From: Taklimakanibacter lacteus
GTDB lineage: Bacteria; Pseudomonadota; Alphaproteobacteria; Rhizobiales; Aestuariivirgaceae
Direction of reading: 5' to 3'
Assembly (NCBI GenBank): GCA_003576695.1
Contig: QOZQ01000009.1
Coordinates: 248,001 to 312,000 of the forward strand
Length of the DNA: 64,000 bases
Positions 38,261 through 46,267 of the stretch are shown here, piece by piece. The notes under the pieces were generated by a model that did not search any database, was not told the origin of the DNA, and was given only the letters and a program-made list of their open reading frames with translations. The translations under genes were made by a program, and so were the position numbers. Each line of letters opens with the position of its first letter. Position 1 is the stretch's first letter.

Positions 38261-38386
38261 ACGTGGAATTTACCCCCGGCCTTTGAATCGAATTAACGAG
38301 CCTTCTACCCTCTCCGTCGCAGTGGAATAGGGCCTTTCAAGGGCGAAAGCGGGCCCGGAAGGCTCTGCAGGACAGGGGTCGGTGGA

Positions 38387-39091
38387 ATGCTGCGGCTTAC
38401 GAAGTTCTTCATCACGCTGCCTTTGCTCAGCCTGCCGCTCTGGACAGTTTCGTCCGGGCCGCACGCCGGCGAGGTCATGGGCCAGATGGACGCCTTGCGC
38501 CTTTTGGCCAAGAGCCGTGCCGCCGACAGCAAATGCAAGGTCCTGCCGGCAAGCGATGCCGACGAGCTGAATTCCTATCTGGCGCGCGCCGAAGTGGCCG
38601 CTGCCGCCCGTCATTCTGTGTCGGAGATCCAGTCGACGATCTCGGTGGGAAGGACGCTTGGCAGCAGCTCGACCTGCTCGCCGGCGACCGCAAGCGAGAT
38701 CGGCGCCACGCTGGCCGCGGCGCGCCAGGCCATGGCCGCCGTTCGGCAAACGAGAACGAATGTCGTTGCCGACGACGACGTCCCGCAGCCGGTCGAGCGC
38801 CGCAATATCCGCCAGCCCGAGCCGCCGCCTCGCCGGGTCAGCCTTGCGGGCTATGGCCGCCAGGCCTTTGCCTATTATGTCGAACGGCGCTGCGAGTATC
38901 TCTCGCGCCGCGATATCCGCGCTTTCTGGGTGGCGATCGTGCGCCGGCACAAGGCGGCGCTTGCCGCCTTTGGCGGACCTGCCGTTGCCAACACGCTGCG
39001 CCGTGCCCGCAACCAGGCTGAGGCGAGGAGTTGCGACGCCAGCAGCCGCCAGCTGGTGCGCGCCGAATACTTCAATATCGCCAGGAACTGA
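38387..39091 (+). CDS. Secreted protein of unknown function
   Basis: A 234-residue protein with an N-terminal signal sequence (residues 1-27, LTKFFITLPLLSLPLW core) and no membrane helix after it. The first half is alanine-rich and probably helical, the middle (RNIRQPEPPPRR) is a proline and arginine linker, and the C-terminal 80 residues (YGRQAFAYYVERRCEYLSRR onward) are strongly basic and helical. Four cysteines occur in the mature part, which would allow periplasmic disulfides. No family recognised. Divergent from the extensin-like gene. Confidence 0.65.
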   Translation: MLRLTKFFITLPLLSLPLWTVSSGPHAGEVMGQMDALRLLAKSRAADSKCKVLPASDADELNSYLARAEVAAAARHSVSEIQSTISVGRTLGSSSTCSPATASEIGATLAAARQAMAAVRQTRTNVVADDDVPQPVERRNIRQPEPPPRRVSLAGYGRQAFAYYVERRCEYLSRRDIRAFWVAIVRRHKAALAAFGGPAVANTLRRARNQAEARSCDASSRQLVRAEYFNIARN

Positions 39092-39121
39092 CACGCTCCA
39101 AGGGGAGAGCGGGGGAGGCGC

Positions 39122-39161
39122 GCGATCAGGAAAAGTGGATACCGGTTTTCCGTCCGATCGC
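39122..39161. repeat. Interspersed palindrome, copy 2
   Basis: GCGATC (39122-39127) inverts as GATCGC (39156-39161), and GGAAAA (39129-39134) as TTTTCC (39146-39151), with AGTGGATACCGG between. This is the same core as copy 1. Confidence 0.65.
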
Positions 39162-39181
39162 ACGCCACTTCTTTGATTTTC

Positions 39182-39226
39182 GATAACGCTCAGGTCAGAT
39201 CGATATGATCTGACCTGAGCGTTATC
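39182..39226. repeat. Perfect 20-base inverted repeat
   Basis: The 20 bases at 39182-39201 (beginning GATAACGCTCAGG) are the exact reverse complement of 39207-39226, separated by the loop GATAT. The stem is the longest perfect one in the window. No T-run follows on either strand, so it is not an ordinary terminator. It lies in the 331-base gap between two secreted-protein genes, beside palindrome copy 2. Confidence 0.85.
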
Positions 39227-39422
39227 TATGCGGGGCTTGTCTGAGGGGACGAGCTCCGCGCCGCGCTTCCGGAGGACCTGATACGGGATGAATCCCATTC
39301 GGGTTGCGATCATCACCTGCAAATCTTTGTGAACGGCCTATCAGCATCCTGGCCGCCGATCGATCCGTTATCGGCGATGTGCGGGACGAAACCTCACATC
39401 ACCGAGACATCAGGAGACGATC
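39227..39422. other. Leader region of the 56-residue-repeat protein
   Basis: The rest of the 331-base gap 39092-39422. I see no gene, no further hairpin and no convincing promoter hexamers. GGAGACGATC just before the ATG at 39423 holds the ribosome-binding site. Confidence 0.4.
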
Positions 39423-40088
39423 ATGAAGAGCTTCAAATCAACGCTTGCGGCGCTGGCGCTCGGCACCGCGGTCGCCGTCACCGGCGTAATTGGCATGGAT
39501 GTGGCCGGTACGCCCTCTGCCGTTGCCGCCGAGATGCACGGCATGGCCGCTGCCAATCTGCGCGTGGCGCTCAACCAGCTTCTGGGCGAGCATGCGACGC
39601 TGGCTGCCGCCGCGACCCAGGCCGCATTGCGCGGACGCAAATCCGAATTCGATGCCGCCGCCGGCGCGCTCGACAAGAATTCGCAAGACCTCGCCGGCGC
39701 CATCGGCTCGGTCTATGGCAAGGATGCCGGCGATGCGTTCCTGCCGCTGTGGCGCAAGCATATCGGCTTCTTCGTGGACTACACGCTGGCCAAGGCTGCA
39801 GGCTCGAAGAAGAAGCAGGACAAGGCGGTGCAGGACCTGCTGCAATATGCCGACGACTTCGGCGCCTTCCTGAATTCGGCGACGCCCGCTCTGCCGAAGG
39901 AGGCTGTGGCCGAACTGGTGAAGACGCATATCGTGTCGCTCAAGGAAGTGGTCGATGCGCAGGCCAGCCGCGACTACAAGCTTGCTTTCGAGAAGATCCG
40001 CGCAGCGTCCCATCACATGCAGATGATCGCCGATCCGCTGGCGGACGCGATCGCCGCGCAGTTCCCCGACAAGTTCGCTTCCAACTGA
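39423..40088 (+). CDS. Exported helical protein of three 56-residue repeats
   Basis: A 221-residue protein with a signal sequence (residues 1-36, ending SAVAA). The mature part is all-helical and repeats with a period of exactly 56: His57 (LLGEHATLAAAATQAAL), His113 (LWRKHIGFFVDYTLAKA) and His169 (LVKTHIVSLKEVVDAQ) begin corresponding helices, each followed by a second helix (LDKNSQDLAGAIG, LLQYADDFGAFLN, IRAASHHMQMIAD). It resembles helical proteins I recall from Gram-positive bacteria, also uncharacterised. The gene directly upstream of a cupredoxin, plus the periodic histidines and the HHMQM segment, suggests a periplasmic metal or redox role; that is inference. Confidence 0.75.
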   Translation: MKSFKSTLAALALGTAVAVTGVIGMDVAGTPSAVAAEMHGMAAANLRVALNQLLGEHATLAAAATQAALRGRKSEFDAAAGALDKNSQDLAGAIGSVYGKDAGDAFLPLWRKHIGFFVDYTLAKAAGSKKKQDKAVQDLLQYADDFGAFLNSATPALPKEAVAELVKTHIVSLKEVVDAQASRDYKLAFEKIRAASHHMQMIADPLADAIAAQFPDKFASN

Positions 40089-40142
40089 TCCCAAAAGCCC
40101 GAGGACCGGGGCGGCTGCCGCCCCGGTCGAATGGAGTGGAAC

Positions 40143-40478
40143 ATGCGCGCCAGACTGATCGCCACCGCACTTCTCGCCGTGGCTTATCTGACCGCTTCGC
40201 CCGTTCTTGCCGGCGAGACGGCCAAAATCGACATCAAGCTTTTCCAGTTCAAGCCAAAGGAGCTTGAAGTGAAGAAAGGCACGACCGTGACCTGGACCAA
40301 TGACGATGCGATCGAGCATTCGGTCACCGCAGGCAAGCCCGGCAAGGCCGCTCAGGACTTCGATTCGGGCTTCTTCACCAAGGGCGGCAGCTTCAGCCAC
40401 ACTTTCGATGCCGCGGGCCGCTTCACCTATTTCTGCAAGCGCCATCCCAATATGCAGGCGGCGGTGAAGGTTGACTGA
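40143..40478 (+). CDS. Plastocyanin/azurin-like cupredoxin, exported
   Basis: A 111-residue blue-copper protein with a signal peptide (residues 1-23, ending VLA). The mature domain has the cupredoxin sheet (GTTVTWTNDD) and a complete type 1 copper site: His59 (AIEHSV), Cys98, His101 and Met104 in YFCKRHPNM. It should carry single electrons in the periplasm. The start at 40143 (MRARLIA) is chosen over an in-frame ATG at 40131. It lies 54 bases after the repeat protein and is followed at once by a palindromic repeat. Confidence 0.92.
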   Translation: MRARLIATALLAVAYLTASPVLAGETAKIDIKLFQFKPKELEVKKGTTVTWTNDDAIEHSVTAGKPGKAAQDFDSGFFTKGGSFSHTFDAAGRFTYFCKRHPNMQAAVKVD

Positions 40479-40523
40479 CGCATCGGCCCGAAAGGTTGCA
40501 GACTTTTCGGGCAAGCCGATGCG
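40479..40523. repeat. Interspersed palindrome, copy 3 (after the cupredoxin gene)
   Basis: CGCATCGG (40479-40486) inverts as CCGATGCG (40516-40523) and CCCGAAA (40487-40493) as TTTCGGG (40505-40511). It begins on the base after the cupredoxin stop and could also act as an mRNA-stabilising 3' hairpin. Its arms match those of copy 4 at 63936. Confidence 0.75.
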
Positions 40524-40651
40524 CAAGAAGACGAAAGCGTCGCGATTACCCGGGCCCGGTGACGCGCATGATCACGGACACGTGAGCCCAACACCTGAAG
40601 CCATCGCCGCCATTCTGGGTTAATCTCGATCAACGGAAAGGAGTTCAGCCG

Positions 40652-40915
40652 ATGAAACATGTCCTTCCCACCCTCGCTCTTGCCGCTGTCGCTTCCTTCG
40701 CGGTTCCGGCCATGGCCTGCGAGCAGCACCAGAGCCACGCCGGCTTGAAGACCGTGGAAGCGGCACCGCCGCCGGTCGTTGTGATCGAGCCGGCCGCGCA
40801 GTCTAACCCAGCGTCAGAAATCAAGGCGCAAGAAGCTATGAGCCAGCCTGTTGGCGCGGCCTACGGGAACTGCAATCGCCAGCGCAAGGACCAGACTGTT
40901 TACCTTACCCAATAG
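40652..40915 (+). CDS. Small exported protein of unknown function
   Basis: An 87-residue protein with a clear signal peptide (residues 1-22, ending AMA before CEQHQSH) and a mature part of about 65 residues that is Pro/Ala-rich (AAPPPVVVIEPAAQ) and has two cysteines (Cys23 and one in GNCNRQ), enough for one disulfide. A GGAAAGGAG ribosome-binding site supports the start. No family recognised. Confidence 0.6.
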   Translation: MKHVLPTLALAAVASFAVPAMACEQHQSHAGLKTVEAAPPPVVVIEPAAQSNPASEIKAQEAMSQPVGAAYGNCNRQRKDQTVYLTQ

Positions 40916-40959
40916 CTGATATAGCGGATTGGTTGGAAATGCCTGTTAAGTCTGGCGAA

Positions 40960-40975
40960 AGTCTTTAACAAGACT
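40960..40975. promoter_or_regulatory. Small inverted repeat upstream of ldtR
   Basis: AGTCTT-TAAC-AAGACT is a perfect 6-base inverted repeat 157 bases upstream of ldtR and 45 bases downstream of the small exported protein gene. MarR-family regulators bind such short palindromes, but it could equally be a weak terminator. Confidence 0.3.
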
Positions 40976-41131
40976 CCGTCAACTCTAATCGACAAAGCGG
41001 CAAATCCGCCGAAATATAAGAACAAATTTACCCACCTTTTTGATCCGTTTTTAAGAGCCGAAGCCTAGTCTCGCGCCATAAGGAGAACGGCCAAAAGAAG
41101 CTGTCTCCGCTAACAAGGCTGAGGTGGTAAA

Positions 41132-41647
41132 ATGCGTACTCAAACTGTGGGGGGCGTGCGCCCTGCTGGGGTTGAAGCTGGGCGAGAGCAGATCAAGCAT
41201 CGCTATCTGGAAGCCCTGACCCTGATCGAACGGCTGCATCGCCGGTTGCTCGACGTCATCAAGGACGATTTTGAACGCGCCGGCGCGCCGGAGGTGAATC
41301 CGGTCCAGGCCCTGCTTCTGTTCAATATCGGCGATTCCGAGCTGACGGCGGGCGAGCTCAAGACGCGCGGCCATTATCAGGGCTCGAACGTCTCGTACAA
41401 TCTGAAGAAGCTTGTCGAGGCGGGCTATGTCAATCACGAGCGCTCCAATTCGGACAAGCGCTCGGTCCGGGTCCGGCTGACGCCCCGGGGCCAGGCGATC
41501 CGCGAGCGGGTCGACCAGCTCTATAACCGCCAGCTGCACTCGGTAGAGGAAGTCGTCGGACTCTCGGTTGAGGAATTCGAGCGCATCAACAAGGCGCTCA
41601 CCCGCCTCGAGCGCTTCTGGACCGATCAGATTCTCTACCGGCTGTAA
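41132..41647 (+). CDS. ldtR: MarR-family transcriptional regulator LdtR
   Basis: A 171-residue winged-helix regulator. The wHTH runs from VNPVQALLLFNIGDSELTAG through GSNVSYNLKKLVEAGYV to the wing RSNSDKRSVRVRLT, between N- and C-terminal dimerisation helices. The sequence and its position next to a large L,D-transpeptidase match LdtR, described in Liberibacter and Sinorhizobium as controlling ldtP and stress tolerance. A strong terminator follows, so ldtR and the transpeptidase are separate transcripts. Ligand unknown. Confidence 0.88.
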   Translation: MRTQTVGGVRPAGVEAGREQIKHRYLEALTLIERLHRRLLDVIKDDFERAGAPEVNPVQALLLFNIGDSELTAGELKTRGHYQGSNVSYNLKKLVEAGYVNHERSNSDKRSVRVRLTPRGQAIRERVDQLYNRQLHSVEEVVGLSVEEFERINKALTRLERFWTDQILYRL

Positions 41648-41670
41648 CAGCCGTTTCATAATCAGCCAAC

Positions 41671-41706
41671 AAAGCCATGCCGATCTCCGATCGGTGTGGC
41701 TTTTTT
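41671..41706 (+). terminator. Rho-independent terminator of ldtR
   Basis: AAGCCA and CCGATC (41672-41677, 41680-41685) pair with GATCGG and TGGCTT (41689-41694, 41697-41702) around a 3-base loop with a small internal bulge, and T6 follows (41701-41706). It starts 24 bases after the ldtR stop. Confidence 0.88.
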
Positions 41707-41900
41707 GCCATAGTGGCGGAGAATTTGCGCCATTTCCCAGTCGTGCCCCATTTGGCCGCTAGAGAAGGCTCCGGGCCGGCATCACTCCCCTTGATTCGAC
41801 TTGCGGTTCCGTGGTTTAGCCACGCGCCGGGCGAGCTTTGGTCTTGGTTCCGGCCCGCTGGTGTGAGATATTGCGCGTGCGCTTTGGATTGAACGGAAAA

Positions 41901-43808
41901 ATGAAGAACACTATGCCCAGGACAGGCTTCGGCAAGACGGCATTTACGCTCCTCCTCCTGACATCCTTCACGGTCGTGACGCCGCTCGCGGCCTATGCCG
42001 AGCGCGGAGAAGGCAATTCCTGGTGGGCGCGCAAGAAGCAAGACGGCGGCAGCTCTTCGTCCGGCAGCAGCAACAGCATGTTGACGCCCTCCACCACCAG
42101 CAACATTGCCGGCAGCAAAGCAGGCAAGGCCGTCACCAAGACGGAAGTTTTCGCCGAACGCAGCGTGACGCCCATGGTGTCCGTCACCAGCGCCGGCGCC
42201 ATGGCCAACGCGATCTCTCGCTATGAAGCCATTGCCGCGCAGGGCGGCTGGGGCAGCGTTCCGAGCAAGGGCCTGGCAAAGGGTGATGACGGCGATGCGG
42301 TGGTGGCCCTCAAGCGCCGCTTGATCGCTGAGGGCTATCTGTCGAGCGACGCCCTGAGCGGCGACACCGCTATATGGTTCACTGCGGCGGTCGAGAAGGC
42401 AGTCGGCCAGGTGCAGGCCAATAACGGTCTCGCGGTCACCGGCAGGCTCGACAAGGCGACCATCAATGCGCTGAATGTGTCGGTGGCAAGCCGACTCGCC
42501 ACCATGCGCGCGAATCTTCCGCGCCTGCAGGAATATTCCAAGGATCTCGCTGCCCGCTACATCATCGTGAATGTCCCGGCTCTCCAGCTCGAGGCGGTGA
42601 GCAACAACACGGTCTTCTCGCGCCACAATGTCATCGCCGGCAGCCCAAAGCGGCCGACGCCGGTGACCCTGTCGCAAGTGTCTGACATCAATTTCAATCC
42701 CTATTGGAACGTGCCGGTGTCGATCGTCGAGCGCGACCTCCTGCCGCGCATCCGCCGCAGCGGCACGAGCGTCTTCCGCGACATGAAGATGCGCATCTAT
42801 GACGGCTGGAACGGTCCGGAAGTAGATCCCAGGCGGGTCGACTGGGATTATGTGTCGGCCGATCGCTATTTCTTCCGCCAGGATCCGGGCGAGGAGAATT
42901 CCATGGCGTCGGTCAAGATCAACTTCGTGAGCCCGTTCGGCATCTATCTGCACGACACGCCGACCAAGAGCCTGTTCACGACGGCAGCCCGCTATCTGAG
43001 TTCGGGCTGTGTGCGCGTGGAGCAGGTCTCGACCTTGATCAACTGGATTCTCAGCGGCCAGGAAGGTTGGAATCCGGGCCGCATCGAGCAGGTCAAGCAG
43101 AGCGAGGAGCGGATCGATGTGAAAGTCCTCAACCCGCCGCAGGTCCGCACCGTCTATTTGACGTCTTGGATCAATGGCGCCGGGCAGGTGAATTTCCGCC
43201 CTGACGTCTATGACATGGACGGTACTGGTTTCGTTGTCGGCCAACCTTTGGCGCCCGGCGATGTGAGCGATGATGGCCAGCGTTATGTGCTGAAGGCGCA
43301 GGTCTACAAGGTCGAGGAAGTGCCCGATCAGCCGGAATATTTCGGGTTCTTCAATTCGCGCCGCAACAAGTCCAAATCCGTGAAGGCGGCATCCGGTGGC
43401 AACGACGAGCCGTTCAGTTTCTTCAACAATTCGCGTCGCAAGACGACGACCGGCAGCAAGTCGACCAGCAGTTTCTTCACCACCAATAAGGCCAAGGCCA
43501 GGAAGATACTGACCGACAGCGATGATGATGGCGACGTGCTGTTCAACTTCAACCGGCCGAGCACGTCCAAGGTGAAGAAGAAGGCCGCGGTCAAGAAAAC
43601 CGACGGCAAGAAGAAGGCGGCGCAGTCCACGCAGGCGGGGAAGAAGAAGCCGCTCAAGACGGTAACCGCCAAGAAGAAGATCGAGCAGGCTGGTGTCGCT
43701 GCCGCCAAAAAGCCGCAGCCGGAGCCCGTTGTGATCAAGAAGAAAAAGAAGGTCGAGGAGGCTTCCGCTTCGGCCAGCGGTCCGGAATTCGGCCAGCAGA
43801 AGCAATAA
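41901..43808 (+). CDS. ldtP: L,D-transpeptidase with peptidoglycan-binding domain and basic C-terminal tail
   Basis: A 635-residue exported enzyme that forms 3,3 cross-links in peptidoglycan or anchors outer-membrane proteins to it. Signal sequence residues 1-33; peptidoglycan-binding domain near 130-200 (LKRRLIAEGYLSSDALSGD); YkuD domain with His351 (IYLHDTPTK) and the catalytic Cys370 (SSGCVRV). The C-terminal 180 residues have degenerate repeats of the type FFNSRR/FFNNSRR and then lysine-rich blocks (KKKAAVKK), unusual for this family. The ATG at 41901 is chosen over a longer frame because the signal sequence starts there. Likely LdtR target. Confidence 0.9.
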   Translation: MKNTMPRTGFGKTAFTLLLLTSFTVVTPLAAYAERGEGNSWWARKKQDGGSSSSGSSNSMLTPSTTSNIAGSKAGKAVTKTEVFAERSVTPMVSVTSAGAMANAISRYEAIAAQGGWGSVPSKGLAKGDDGDAVVALKRRLIAEGYLSSDALSGDTAIWFTAAVEKAVGQVQANNGLAVTGRLDKATINALNVSVASRLATMRANLPRLQEYSKDLAARYIIVNVPALQLEAVSNNTVFSRHNVIAGSPKRPTPVTLSQVSDINFNPYWNVPVSIVERDLLPRIRRSGTSVFRDMKMRIYDGWNGPEVDPRRVDWDYVSADRYFFRQDPGEENSMASVKINFVSPFGIYLHDTPTKSLFTTAARYLSSGCVRVEQVSTLINWILSGQEGWNPGRIEQVKQSEERIDVKVLNPPQVRTVYLTSWINGAGQVNFRPDVYDMDGTGFVVGQPLAPGDVSDDGQRYVLKAQVYKVEEVPDQPEYFGFFNSRRNKSKSVKAASGGNDEPFSFFNNSRRKTTTGSKSTSSFFTTNKAKARKILTDSDDDGDVLFNFNRPSTSKVKKKAAVKKTDGKKKAAQSTQAGKKKPLKTVTAKKKIEQAGVAAAKKPQPEPVVIKKKKKVEEASASASGPEFGQQKQ

Positions 43809-43932
43809 GAGGCGTCGGGACGTCAAGGCGCTTGGGCCTGCGGCGCATCTGCGCATGCGGCTATTCGTCAATGGCTTAAGCGCCGTCTTTCGGGCGTAAT
43901 GCCCAGATCGAACTGACAGTTTGCTTGTGACC

Positions 43933-45156
43933 ATGACCAAGACATTTGACTACCCTGGAGCCTTCGAAGCCGCCCTTGGCAAGGTGCGCGCCGAGGGCCG
44001 CTATCGCGAATTCGCCGATCTTTGTCGCATCAGGGGGCGGTTCCCGCGCGCGCTTTATCGCGGGCCTGAAGGCGAGCGCGAAGTCACGGTGTGGTGCTCC
44101 AACGACTATCTCGGCATGGGGCAGCATCCCAAGGTGCTTGCCGCCATGCATGAGGCGCTGGACGAGATCGGGGCAGGGTCAGGGGGCACCCGCAATATCT
44201 CAGGCACCAACCACCATCATGTCCTGCTGGAGGCCGAGCTCGCCGACCTGCACGGCAAGGAGGCAGCGCTTCTGTTCAATTCGGGCTACATGGCCAACGA
44301 AGCGGCGCTCTCGACATTGGGGCGCCTGCTGCCCGGTTGCGTCATCCTGTCCGATGAGCTCAATCATGCCTCGATGATCGAAGGCATCAAGCATGGCCGC
44401 TGCGACAAGGTCATCTGGCGCCACAACGATCTCGCCGATCTCGAGGCCAGGCTGAAGTCGCTCGACCTGGGGCGCCCGAAGATCATCGCCTTCGAGTCGA
44501 TCTATTCGATGGATGGCGACATCGCGCCGATCGCCCGGATCTGCGACCTGGCGCAGCGCTACGGCGCGTTGACCTATCTCGATGAGGTTCATGCCGTCGG
44601 CATGTATGGCGCCCGTGGCGGCGGCATCGCCGAGCGCGATGGTGTCCTCGCGCGTGTCGACATCATTGAAGGCACGCTCGCCAAGGCCTTCGGCGTCATG
44701 GGCGGCTATGTTGCAGCGTCCGCCGCGCTCATCGATGCGATCCGCTCCACCGCCTCGGGCTTCATCTTCACCACCTCGCTGGCACCGGTATTGGCCGCCG
44801 GCGCCGTCGCCAGCGTCCGCCATCTGAAGGAGAGCGGCGAGGAACGCACGCTGCAGCAGAAGCATGCCGCACTGCTCAAGCGCGAGCTGGCCCGCCTCGG
44901 CCTGCCGGTCACGCTGTCGGCGAGCCATGTCGTGCCGGTCATTGTCGGCGATCCGGTGCTGTGCAAGCGCCTCACCGACCGGCTGCTCGCCGAATTCCAG
45001 ATCTATGTCCAGCCGATCAACTATCCGACCGTGCCCAAAGGCACCGAGCGCATCCGCCTGACGCCGGGGCCCCTGCATGGCGAGCTCGAGATCGCGCGCC
45101 TGGTTTCGGCCCTCGACCAGTTGTGGACGGCGATGACGTTGAAGCGGGCAGCCTAG
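43933..45156 (+). CDS. hemA: 5-aminolevulinate synthase
   Basis: A 407-residue PLP enzyme condensing glycine and succinyl-CoA to 5-aminolevulinate, the alphaproteobacterial (C4) route into tetrapyrroles. Motifs: [40 protein letters not shown] and the PLP lysine Lys251 in [14 protein letters not shown]. The ATG at 43933 (MTKTFDY) is preferred to an upstream TTG at 43921. With hemB in the same window it supplies haem for cytochromes. An epimerase gene follows 15 bases later. Confidence 0.96.
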   Translation: MTKTFDYPGAFEAALGKVRAEGRYREFADLCRIRGRFPRALYRGPEGEREVTVWCSNDYLGMGQHPKVLAAMHEALDEIGAGSGGTRNISGTNHHHVLLEAELADLHGKEAALLFNSGYMANEAALSTLGRLLPGCVILSDELNHASMIEGIKHGRCDKVIWRHNDLADLEARLKSLDLGRPKIIAFESIYSMDGDIAPIARICDLAQRYGALTYLDEVHAVGMYGARGGGIAERDGVLARVDIIEGTLAKAFGVMGGYVAASAALIDAIRSTASGFIFTTSLAPVLAAGAVASVRHLKESGEERTLQQKHAALLKRELARLGLPVTLSASHVVPVIVGDPVLCKRLTDRLLAEFQIYVQPINYPTVPKGTERIRLTPGPLHGELEIARLVSALDQLWTAMTLKRAA

Positions 45157-45171
45157 ACTTAAGGAAGCACG

Positions 45172-46155
45172 ATGACGATCCTGGTGACGGGCAGCGCCGG
45201 GCATTTGGGCGAGGCCCTGATCCGGAGCCTGGGCGCAGCGCGTGAGCCAAAGAAGGGCCTCGACATCAAGCCGTCACCCTTCACCGATCACGTCGGCTCC
45301 ATCGCCGACCGGGCGCTTGTGAAGCGCTGCATGAAAGGGGTCCGCGCCGTCATCCACGCGGCCACCTTGCACAAGCCGCATATGGCGACCCATAGCTACA
45401 GCGATTTCCTCGCCACCAACGTGGCCGCGACGCTGGTCCTGCTCGAGGAAGCGGTGAATGCCGGCGTCGAGGCGTTTACCTTCACCAGCACGACAAGCGC
45501 CTTTGGATCTGCCCTGACGCCCGCGGCAGGTGAGCCGGCGACCTGGGTCACCGAAGACGTGACGCCCGTCCCCAGGAACATCTACGGCACGAGCAAGCTG
45601 GCTGCCGAAAGCCTGTGCGAGCTTTTCGCCCGCCGGCATTGTTTGCCGGTGATCATCCTGCGCACCTCGCGGTTCTTTCCGGAAGCCGACGACGATGGGG
45701 CGATCAGGAATGCCTATGATGTCCGCAATGCCCAGGCCAATGAGTTTCTCAATCGCCGTGTCGACATAGAGGATGTTGTCAGTGCCCACCTGCTGGCGGC
45801 CGAGCGGGCGCGGGAACTCGGCTTTGGCCGCTATGTCATTTCGGCGACCACGCCCTTCGCGCAGGACGATCTCATCGCCCTTCGCCAGGACGCGCCGGCC
45901 GTTGTCCATCGTCTGTTTCCGGAGGCAAGATCGCTCTTTGCGGGGCGGCAATGGCGGCTGTTCCCTGTGATCGACCGTGTCTATGTGAACCACCGCGCCG
46001 TGAGGGAGCTCGGTTGGCAGCCGAAATACGACTTCCGGCATGTGCTCGATTGCCTCGGGACCGGGACGGATTTCCGCAGCCCGCTGGCTCTGGCTGTCGG
46101 GGCCAAGGGCTATCACGACCGGGTCTTCGCTGACGGGCCCTATCCGGTCGTTTGA
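45172..46155 (+). CDS. NAD-dependent epimerase/dehydratase (extended SDR)
   Basis: A 327-residue Rossmann-fold protein. The coenzyme loop is VTGSAGHLGEAL at residues 5-16, the catalytic pair is YGTSK (Tyr/Lys) with upstream serine/threonines (FTSTTSAFGS). It is of the extended SDR class that acts on nucleotide sugars or related diols, but the substrate-binding half shows nothing specific. Placed 15 bases after hemA, probably in one transcript, without an obvious functional tie to haem synthesis. Confidence 0.85.
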   Translation: MTILVTGSAGHLGEALIRSLGAAREPKKGLDIKPSPFTDHVGSIADRALVKRCMKGVRAVIHAATLHKPHMATHSYSDFLATNVAATLVLLEEAVNAGVEAFTFTSTTSAFGSALTPAAGEPATWVTEDVTPVPRNIYGTSKLAAESLCELFARRHCLPVIILRTSRFFPEADDDGAIRNAYDVRNAQANEFLNRRVDIEDVVSAHLLAAERARELGFGRYVISATTPFAQDDLIALRQDAPAVVHRLFPEARSLFAGRQWRLFPVIDRVYVNHRAVRELGWQPKYDFRHVLDCLGTGTDFRSPLALAVGAKGYHDRVFADGPYPVV

Positions 46156-46267
46156 AGAAGATTGCTCCCTCTGACGCAAACCTATTGTCGCATGCCGGTC
46201 TAACTCTGGACCCCGATGATGATTCCGCTTATGTCGCTCGTCTGCGCGGATCAGCACGGAGGGGATC

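Noticed and set aside
39182-39226. Rho-independent terminator
   Set aside because: No run of T follows the stem on either strand, and it stands 90 bases from the preceding stop.
41598-43940. 780-codon open frame opposite ldtP
   Set aside because: Antisense shadow of a high-GC gene; no start context, and composition (Leu/Arg/His runs) is that of a shadow.
46156-46267. Glycine or folate riboswitch before glyA
   Set aside because: The 112-base leader shows no tandem glycine-aptamer core or other recognisable riboswitch motif.
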